Shown here in pieces: positions 1-5,756 of a stretch of DNA of 5,756 nt; the stretch's first letter is position 1, and each line of letters starts with the position of its first letter. The notes under the pieces are model-generated. The model saw only the letters and a program-made list of their open reading frames with translations, had not been told where the DNA came from and ran no database searches. The stretch is taken from positions 1-5,756 of the forward strand of contig QGUP01000144.1 in NCBI GenBank assembly GCA_003242505.1, read 5' to 3'. Made by a program: the position numbers and the translations under genes. This stretch comes from Bacillota bacterium. GTDB taxonomy: Bacteria > Bacillota > Sulfobacillia > Symbiobacteriales > ZC4RG38.

Positions 1-47
1 TTTCCACACCGGAGACCGAATTCCTGCTTGCCGGAGCTGGAAAAATC

Positions 48-560
48 TCACCGGCCCGCCCCTTCCCCATCCCCCGGCTCCCAGGCCTCCAGTTCCAGGA
101 CACCCCAGCCCAGGGGCCCGTTGAACCGGTGGCGGACGAGGCCCACGCCGGGGACATAGGTGCTCTCCGCCAGTTCCCCCTCGTCGGGGCTGGTGACCCG
201 GATCACCGTCGCCCCGACGAACCGGCCGGCAGGGACCTCCACCGTCGCGGCCACCGCCGCGACCCGGTACCGGGCGGGGCCCTCGGGCCCCATCCCGAGC
301 CAGGTCGTCCCCGGGGTGAGGGGATCCCGGAGGACGGGCTGGCCGTCCACCCGCACCTCCCCCGCCCCGCTGACCACCGGAAAGACCTGGGGCGGGTCCC
401 CCTCCACCTGCCGGCGCAGCCGGGCCAGGGTGCCGCTCCGGCCCTGGGTCACCAGCAGCACCTCCTGGGTCAGCCGGGCCACGGTCCGGCCCCCGACGAC
501 CAGCCGGTACCGCCAGCGCCGGCCAGGGACCAGGGGCATCAGTTCCGCTGCTGCGGGCAA
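48..560 (-). CDS. Hypothetical beta-rich protein, 170 aa
   Basis: I do not recognise a named family. The TTG at 560 is chosen because AAGGAGG lies seven bases upstream; GTG at 578 would add six residues and ATG at 539 would remove seven. The protein has an internal pattern: PLVPGRRWRY (residues 9-18) and PLTPGTTW (80-87), two similar Pro-Leu-x-Pro-Gly-x-x-Trp blocks. VEVPAGRF (107-114) and YVPGVGLVRHR (135-145) follow, then ELEAWEP near the end. This pattern (PLxxGxxW ... VPAGxF ... Y-P-GVGLV) recurs in uncharacterised bacterial beta-sheet proteins, many of them exported, but no signal peptide, lipobox or membrane segment is present here. It follows the ireB terminator and may have its own promoter, which I cannot see. 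Codon use is as GC-rich as its neighbours. The stop is TGA. Confidence 0.8.
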   Translation of the reverse strand: MPAAAELMPLVPGRRWRYRLVVGGRTVARLTQEVLLVTQGRSGTLARLRRQVEGDPPQVFPVVSGAGEVRVDGQPVLRDPLTPGTTWLGMGPEGPARYRVAAVAATVEVPAGRFVGATVIRVTSPDEGELAESTYVPGVGLVRHRFNGPLGWGVLELEAWEPGDGEGAGR

Positions 561-567
561 GGTTGCG

Positions 568-574
568 CCTCCTT
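568..574 (-). promoter_or_regulatory. Ribosome binding site deciding the TTG start at 560
   Basis: AAGGAGG is a near-perfect Shine-Dalgarno and is followed by seven bases and then TTG (560-558). The in-frame GTG at 578 overlaps the upstream edge of this site and has no ribosome binding site of its own. The in-frame ATG at 539 also lacks one. Confidence 0.75.
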
Positions 575-650
575 CCACATCCAGAGCGTCCGCCCGTGAT
601 GGGCTCTCGCCTCAGCCGGCGGCAGCCACCGCCAGGAGGGCTGCGCGGTG

Positions 651-679
651 AAACCGAAAGGGGCGGGTTTTCCGCCCCT
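651..679 (-). terminator. Intrinsic terminator downstream of ireB
   Basis: AGGGGCGG (679-672), loop AAAAC, and CCGCCCCT (666-659) form a perfect 8-bp stem. The tail continues TTCGGTTT, an interrupted U-tract. On the plus strand no T-run follows. It should end or reduce transcription from ireB before the next gene at 560. Confidence 0.7.
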
Positions 680-743
680 CAGAAGCCCTGTGCGGTTCCC
701 GGCCGGATGGTGGGCCCGCTGTGCCGACCCACCGGGGCCTGCC

Positions 744-759
744 CGGCGACCGGTCGCCG
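744..759. repeat. 16-bp perfect palindrome just after ireB
   Basis: CGGCGACCGGTCGCCG is its own reverse complement and abuts the ireB stop codon. With no spacer it makes only a short RNA hairpin, so a dyad-binding protein site is the other reading. In such GC-rich DNA one palindrome of this size per several kilobases is not surprising. Confidence 0.4.
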
Positions 760-1026
760 CTACCGGTTGCCGCCCGGCCCTTCCAGGTAGGCCCGGACCA
801 GTTCCTCCAGCAGCTCGTCCCGTTCCAACCGCCGGATCAAGTTCCGGGCCCCGTTGTGGCTGGTGATATAGGTGGGATCCCCGGACAGCAGGTACCCGAC
901 GATCTGGTCGATAGGGCTGTAGCCCTTCTCCTTGAGGGCTGCGTAGACCTTGCGCAGCACCTCGCCGGGATTCAGATCCTCGGACCTGCCCCGCCACATG
1001 AGGGTCCTGTCGTTGCTCTCAGCCAT
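760..1026 (-). CDS. ireB: IreB family regulatory phosphoprotein (YrzL/UPF0297)
   Basis: Small cytoplasmic protein of 88 residues, matching the usual 80-90. Family members are substrates of the PASTA-domain Ser/Thr kinase (IreK/PrkC) and in Enterococcus faecalis negatively influence cephalosporin resistance. The diagnostic core is plain: EKGYSPIDQIVGYLLSGDP, then YITSHNGARNLIRRLERDEL and LLEELVRAYLEG, close to YrzL of Bacillus subtilis as I remember it. T8, in DRTLMW, aligns with the phosphorylated Thr7 of E. faecalis IreB (DETVRF). The ATG at 1026 is preferred over an in-frame TTG six bases upstream because of the GGTGAT site. ireB normally follows alaS directly and precedes ruvX; here a phosphoesterase intervenes and a terminator follows. 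Confidence 0.97.
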   Translation of the reverse strand: MAESNDRTLMWRGRSEDLNPGEVLRKVYAALKEKGYSPIDQIVGYLLSGDPTYITSHNGARNLIRRLERDELLEELVRAYLEGPGGNR

Positions 1027-1031
1027 GGTCA

Positions 1032-1037
1032 ATCACC
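1032..1037 (-). promoter_or_regulatory. ireB ribosome binding site
   Basis: GGTGAT on the minus strand complements AUCACC near the 3' end of 16S rRNA (the extended anti-Shine-Dalgarno). It ends five bases before the ATG at 1026. A TTG at 1032 in the same frame overlaps this site by one base, so the ATG is the better start. Confidence 0.6.
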
Positions 1038-1088
1038 CGCTTTCGCCCGGAGGGTTCCTGCTGATGCGATCCCTGGAACCTCCGCCGG

Positions 1089-1121
1089 CCACGGACCCGG
1101 GGGCACACCCCCGGAGCGTGG
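1089..1121 (-). other. Strong hairpin between the phosphoesterase and ireB
   Basis: CCACG (1121-1117) pairs with CGTGG (1093-1089), enclosing CCGGGGG (1114-1108) paired with CCCCCGG (1103-1097) around a TGTG loop. There is no U-tract on either strand, so it is not a standard terminator. It lies in a 258-bp spacer (1027-1284) in which I find no credible gene or promoter; it may be an mRNA processing or stability element. Confidence 0.5.
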
Positions 1122-1284
1122 TCCCCCCGGTCGCCTGTGTGGGGTCATTTCTCCCGTACCGGTATTCGGCGTCGGGAATGGGAAACCCTCCCGCAGCCCG
1201 GTAGAATTCCCGCCGGCCCGGGCCGTATGCGGCAGGCGGCCAGGGCAGCACGCGGGGCGGCCGGCGGCGGGGGCAGGAAGCGAC

Positions 1285-2268
1285 CTACCCGGCCCCACGG
1301 ACCCGGTCCTCCCGGAGCGCTTCCCAGGGCCAGGCCCGGATTCCCCCCAGCCCGTCGGGGCCGATCTGCCAGAGGGAGGGCTCCGGAGGGTTGCCGTCGA
1401 TGCGGACGAAGGTGCACGGATAGCGGTTGCCGTAGCACCAGGAGCCGGCGTTCAGGTATGTCCGGTCGCCCCACCGGACCCACCGGGGGACATGGGTGTG
1501 GCCCATCACCACCGTCCGGCAGCCTCCGTCGGGGCTGAAGAGCATCTCCAGCGCCGCCTGTTCCCAGGGATCGGGGTGGGACCGGGACCGGTCCGGCACC
1601 GGCTCCGGCGGCCGCTGGCTCGGCGGCTGCCACCGGAGAAGCTGCTGCTCCAGCCAGAGGTAAGTCGACCGGGCCTCCCAGGGTCCCAGCCCCTTCAGGA
1701 ACTGCCACAGGACCCCGGCGCTGCGCCATCCCCTGGCGGCGGCCCGGCCGAAGGCGGCCAGCCGCTCGTCCAGATTCGGGTATCGCCGCTCCAGGTACTT
1801 CAGGTAGTAGACCAGGCGGCGGGAGACCCGGTAGGCCCCCTGCTGGCCGGGGAGGGGCACCAGCCGCTCCGGGTGGGGATCCTGCATGTGGCCGTGGACC
1901 GCCACCAGCCCCAGTTCCGGGATCCGGAACTCCTCCGCCAGGGGGATGAGTCCCAGCAGTCGGCCGAAGGGCAGGAACAGGTTGAAGGGCTCGTAATCGT
2001 GGTTGCCGAGGACGTAAGTGACCCGCCCCTCCCGGGCCAGGGCGAACATGGGGTCGAGCCACGGGGCGTAGCGCCCCAGGATCTCGTCCAGGGGAAACTG
2101 CCACTGCTCAAAGATATCCCCGAGGAGGACCAGGTGATGCCCCGGGTCCGCCGCCACCTCGGCCAGAAGGGCCGAGAGGGCCGGGGCCGACCCCGACTGC
2201 CAGAAGTCGTCGGCCCCGCTCTGATCCCCCAGGTGGAGGTCGCTGATGATGGTATACCGCCAGGCCAT
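1285..2268 (-). CDS. Calcineurin-like metallophosphoesterase
   Basis: A 327-residue enzyme of the calcineurin-like phosphoesterase superfamily, which uses two metal ions to cleave phosphomonoesters or diesters. All five metal-binding blocks are visible: SDLHLGD (D10, H12), GDIFEQW (D51), GNHDYE (N89, H90, D91), HGHMQD (H125, H127) and GHTHVP (H257, H259). The layout, especially GDIFEQW, resembles the LpxH-like UDP-sugar pyrophosphatase branch. However, GNHD in place of LpxH's GNRD and a large insert between residues 130 and 250 argue against a plain LpxH call. No signal peptide or membrane segment is seen, so it is probably cytoplasmic. The substrate is unknown. The ATG is preceded only by a weak purine run (GGGGGCGAGG). 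It stands between alaS and ireB, an unusual place. A stem of hairpins and no clear promoter lie upstream. Confidence 0.95.
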   Translation of the reverse strand: MAWRYTIISDLHLGDQSGADDFWQSGSAPALSALLAEVAADPGHHLVLLGDIFEQWQFPLDEILGRYAPWLDPMFALAREGRVTYVLGNHDYEPFNLFLPFGRLLGLIPLAEEFRIPELGLVAVHGHMQDPHPERLVPLPGQQGAYRVSRRLVYYLKYLERRYPNLDERLAAFGRAAARGWRSAGVLWQFLKGLGPWEARSTYLWLEQQLLRWQPPSQRPPEPVPDRSRSHPDPWEQAALEMLFSPDGGCRTVVMGHTHVPRWVRWGDRTYLNAGSWCYGNRYPCTFVRIDGNPPEPSLWQIGPDGLGGIRAWPWEALREDRVRGAG

Positions 2269-2305
2269 GGGCCTCGCCCCCGCGCCGGGCCTCTTCCTGT
2301 TTCTT

Positions 2306-2335
2306 ATGCCGGCAGGAAGGCCGGCATTTTTCTTT
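2306..2335 (+). terminator. Intrinsic terminator facing the plus strand, no plus-strand gene
   Basis: ATGCCGGC (2306-2313), loop AGGAAG, and GCCGGCAT (2320-2327) form a perfect 8-bp stem followed by TTTTT, C, TTT on the plus strand. This is a good intrinsic terminator for plus-strand transcription. On the minus strand, in the direction of the genes, the hairpin is followed by AAGAAACAGG with no U-tract. It lies 38 bases upstream of the phosphoesterase start. Confidence 0.65.
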
Positions 2336-2409
2336 CCGACTGCCCGGGCTCAGGACAGGTTCCCAGTCGCCTGGAAATCACCTGCGGTCGAAAGGCACCG
2401 GCGCGGGAA

Positions 2410-2447
2410 GGGGCCGGCCCCCCGACCTCGCCGGAGGGACCGGCCCC
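2410..2447 (-). terminator. Possible alaS terminator hairpin
   Basis: GGGGCCGG (2447-2440) and CCGGCCCC (2417-2410) pair just after the alaS stop. The 22-nt interior can also pair partly (CCCTCC with GG/GGGGGG). The tail is only TTCCCG, so it lacks a true U-tract. It could terminate weakly or protect the 3' end of alaS mRNA; readthrough into the next gene is possible. Confidence 0.4.
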
Positions 2448-2455
2448 GGACCCCG

Positions 2456-5116
<2,661 letters not shown>

Positions 5117-5217
5117 GGCGCTTTCCTCCTTGCGCAAGGTCGGCCCCGGCGCCCGGGGCCCCCAGGGCCCCTGGAGCCCCGGTGCGGGCGCACCCAGCCC
5201 GCCCCGCCGGAGCCCGC
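5117..5217 (-). other. GC-rich hairpin region between the T-box terminator and alaS
   Basis: About 100 nt of leader remain after the terminator. They hold GTGCGGG/CCCGCAC arms near 5217-5181, a CCAGGG/CCCTGG near-perfect palindrome around 5174-5162, and GGCCCCG/CGGGGCC (5160-5142, 5-nt loop). A 12-bp palindrome, CCTTGCGCAAGG (5139-5128), overlaps the first half of the alaS Shine-Dalgarno. There is no U-tract, so these are not ordinary terminators. They may structure the ribosome-binding region, but that is inference. Confidence 0.6.
5125..5130 (-). promoter_or_regulatory. alaS ribosome binding site
   Basis: AGGAGG (within AAGGAGG) lies eight bases upstream of the ATG at 5116. It fixes the alaS start: the reading frame stays open up to 5515, but no such signal precedes the upstream ATGs, which lie inside the T-box leader. 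Confidence 0.92.
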
Positions 5218-5263
5218 ACAAATGAGAACCCCGTCCCGGGAGCAGCGCTCCAGGGACGGGGAT
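5218..5263 (-). terminator. T-box regulated intrinsic terminator
   Basis: CCCCGTCCC (5261-5253) pairs with GGGACGGGG (5237-5229). After one mismatch GGAGC and GCTCC continue the stem around a GCT loop. The tail TTCTCATTT is a weak, interrupted U-tract. Termination should occur when the antiterminator is not stabilised by uncharged tRNA. The long GC stem may compensate for the poor tail. Confidence 0.88.
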
Positions 5264-5286
5264 TACACCCCGCGGTACCACCCTGG
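5250..5286 (-). promoter_or_regulatory. T-box antiterminator
   Basis: CCAGGG (5286-5281) pairs with CCCTGG (5255-5250). A seven-base bulge TGGTACC (5280-5274) follows on the 5' side. GCGGGG (5273-5268) then pairs with CCCCGT (5261-5256) around the loop TGTAAT. This is the textbook T-box antiterminator with a 7-nt bulge. The first four bulge bases, UGGU, complement the ACCA 3' end expected of uncharged tRNA-Ala. Its 3' strand is the 5' strand of the terminator, so the two structures exclude each other. Confidence 0.93.
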
Positions 5287-5328
5287 TTACCCGGCGGCGA
5301 GGGCGGAGGCGGGTCCTACGGACCCTCT

Positions 5329-5364
5329 GGGGCAAGCCTTGGCGAAAGCCTTGGCGAAAGCCGG
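5329..5364 (-). repeat. 12-bp tandem repeat, three copies, in the T-box leader
   Basis: On the plus strand, GGGGCAAGCCTT, GGCGAAAGCCTT and GGCGAAAGCCGG follow each other with no gap. In two of the three units GGC and GCC flank four bases, giving tiny 3-bp hairpins in the transcript. The array lies between the stem III-like hairpin and the short hairpin next to the antiterminator. A related GGGCAAGCC occurs nearby at 5380-5388, so this part of the leader may have grown by slippage. No function can be read from it. Confidence 0.85.
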
Positions 5365-5458
5365 GCTGCGAACCCCCTGGGCAAGCCGTGGGGCTCACGA
5401 ACCTCGGACCCCCGCAACACCGGGTCCCTCGTGGGAGCTGTAACGGGCTCACCCGGCG

Positions 5459-5530
5459 GCGCCTCATGGGCAAGGGCCCTTCGGCTCTCATGGGCCGAAG
5501 CCCTTCGAGCCTCATGGGCTACAGCCCTTC
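5459..5530 (-). repeat. 24-bp tandem repeat, three copies, inside the T-box leader
   Basis: Three units with an exact 24-bp period occupy plus-strand 5459-5482, 5483-5506 and 5507-5530. Each unit reads CTCATGGGC, four variable bases, then GCCCTTC. GGGC and GCCC within each unit pair, so each copy is a small hairpin. The tetraloops differ: AAGG, CGAA and TACA on the plus strand, which are CCUU, UUCG and UGUA in the transcript. The middle one is the stable cUUCGg type. The copy at 5530-5523 also supplies the 3' strand of stem I, so the array touches a functional element. Confidence 0.9.
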
Positions 5531-5680
5531 GACGCCGCCCCTTGGGGATGGCGCTGGTCCGCCGGATCGCAGGGGCCTTCCAGCCCCGCCGGCGCCGGGC
5601 CGGTGTGGCGGCCCGGCCCGCCGGGAGCCCCCTCTCTGGGCGCCGGTGCTGGACCATGGGTCCCCGCATCGGGAAGGGCT
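5523..5680 (-). other. T-box stem I with candidate GCC alanine specifier
   Basis: The base of stem I pairs AGCCCTTC (5680-5673) with GAAGGGCT (5530-5523). Next come GATGC (5670-5666) with GCGTC (5535-5531), then GGGGA (5665-5661) with TCCCC (5548-5544), and GGTCC (5655-5651) with GGACC (5560-5556). Between the last two helices lies an internal loop, CCCAT on the 5' side and AGCGCCA (5555-5549) on the 3' side. The 3' side contains the alanine codon GCC followed by A, the usual specifier position and neighbour; GCG overlaps it. The apical part has a 9-bp GC helix (5617-5609 with 5602-5594). The 5' loop side is not the usual AGUA, so the exact specifier loop is tentative. Confidence 0.6.
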
Positions 5681-5682
5681 TT

Positions 5683-5700
5683 ATTGCCGACATCGGCAAT
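5683..5700 (-). other. Perfect inverted repeat at the 5' end of the leader RNA
   Basis: ATTGCCGA and TCGGCAAT are perfect complements separated by two bases. As RNA this gives a 7-bp stem with an AUGU loop, starting about 8 nt after the predicted transcription start and three bases before stem I. It could protect the 5' end of the leader. As DNA it is a dyad near the promoter and could instead be an operator. The sequence does not decide between the two. Confidence 0.55.
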
Positions 5701-5714
5701 TCTGGTACTTCCCT

Positions 5715-5744
5715 ATCCTATCCAGAAGTCGGTGCGCATGTCAA
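5715..5744 (-). promoter_or_regulatory. Predicted sigma-A promoter of the alaS T-box transcript
   Basis: On the minus strand a perfect TTGACA (5744-5739) is followed after 18 nt by TAGGAT (5720-5715), which matches 4 of 6 bases of TATAAT. Transcription would begin near 5707-5709, just before the leader hairpins. This is one of the few AT-richer spots in the window, and it lies directly upstream of the T-box stem I, where a promoter is expected. The 18-nt spacer is one base over the optimum. The start site is inferred. Confidence 0.7.
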
Positions 5745-5756
5745 GGCGAATCCGGC

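Larger units (their letters stand above)
5218..5708 (-). ncRNA. T-box riboswitch leader of alaS
   Basis: This is a tRNA-sensing transcription attenuator. Uncharged tRNA-Ala should pair with a specifier codon in stem I and with the antiterminator bulge, allowing readthrough into alaS. The sequence shows the canonical T-box AGGGTGGTACCGCG at 5284-5271, the conserved CGTCCCT downstream of it, a mutually exclusive antiterminator and terminator, and a base-paired stem I at 5680-5523. The bulge reads UGGU, the complement of an ACCA tRNA end, which fits the A73 discriminator of tRNA-Ala. Between stem I and the T-box lie tandem hairpin repeats (5530-5459), a stem III-like hairpin in which CACGA/TCGTG flanks GGACCC/GGGTCC (5433-5396), 12-bp repeats (5364-5329) and a small GGGTCC/GGACCC hairpin (5325-5311). 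At roughly 490 nt from predicted start to terminator, it is longer than usual T-box leaders (about 200-300 nt). Confidence 0.95.

Noticed and set aside
1029..1298. Possible small protein between the phosphoesterase and ireB
   Set aside because: Pro/Gly/Arg-rich, no ribosome binding site, overlaps the end of the phosphoesterase and a strong hairpin, and resembles nothing I know.
1285..2268. Assignment of the phosphoesterase as lpxH (lipid A synthesis)
   Set aside because: Metal-binding blocks are similar, but GNHD replaces GNRD, the region between HGH and GHTH is large and unlike LpxH, and nothing else in the window suggests lipid A synthesis.
5117..5515. N-terminal extension of alaS up to an ATG at 5515
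   Set aside because: The added sequence translates the 24-bp repeats, terminator and antiterminator of the T-box leader. AlaRS similarity begins at 5116, where AGGAGG has ideal spacing.
5459..5530. CRISPR array
   Set aside because: The 24-bp units abut with only a four-base variable loop, so there are no spacers, and the units lie inside an RNA leader.
5316..5699. 127-residue minus-strand frame with AHEARRAS-like peptide repeats
   Set aside because: It lies wholly within the riboswitch leader; the peptide repeats only reflect DNA repeat periods of 24 and 12 bp. No convincing start signal was seen.

Overview
The window is very GC-rich and gene-dense, and every gene I can support reads on the minus strand, so transcription runs from high to low coordinates. 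A T-box leader in front of alaS together with an IreB-family gene points to Bacillota (Firmicutes). The base composition suggests a high-GC, possibly thermophilic lineage such as Thermaerobacter or Symbiobacterium relatives; that placement is inference.

Layout in transcription order: (1) 5744-5117, a sigma-A-like promoter and an unusually long T-box riboswitch leader. The leader holds a 5' hairpin, stem I with an alanine-codon candidate, two families of short tandem repeats, a clear antiterminator/terminator pair, and about 100 nt of GC-rich hairpins before the alaS ribosome binding site. (2) 5116-2456, alaS, a complete alanyl-tRNA synthetase of 886 aa. (3) 2455-2269, a spacer with one GC-rich hairpin on the alaS side and one intrinsic-terminator-like hairpin that points the opposite way (plus strand). 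(4) 2268-1285, a calcineurin-like metallophosphoesterase of 327 aa. (5) 1284-1027, a 258-bp spacer with a strong hairpin and no convincing gene. (6) 1026-760, ireB (YrzL/UPF0297 family, 88 aa). (7) 759-561, a spacer with a palindrome and a minus-strand terminator. (8) 560-48, an unrecognised beta-rich protein of 170 aa with a probable TTG start. The last 47 bases hold no gene.

The genes are mostly housekeeping. uncharged tRNA-Ala should turn on alaS through the T-box. ireB is the small phosphoprotein that usually follows alaS in Firmicutes and acts with the PASTA kinase. Here the usual alaS-ireB-ruvX order is broken: a phosphoesterase sits between alaS and ireB, and ruvX is not the next gene. 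I see no new defence or mobile system. The most unusual part is the repeat-expanded T-box leader, where a 24-bp hairpin repeat supplies the closing strand of stem I and two more copies of it.
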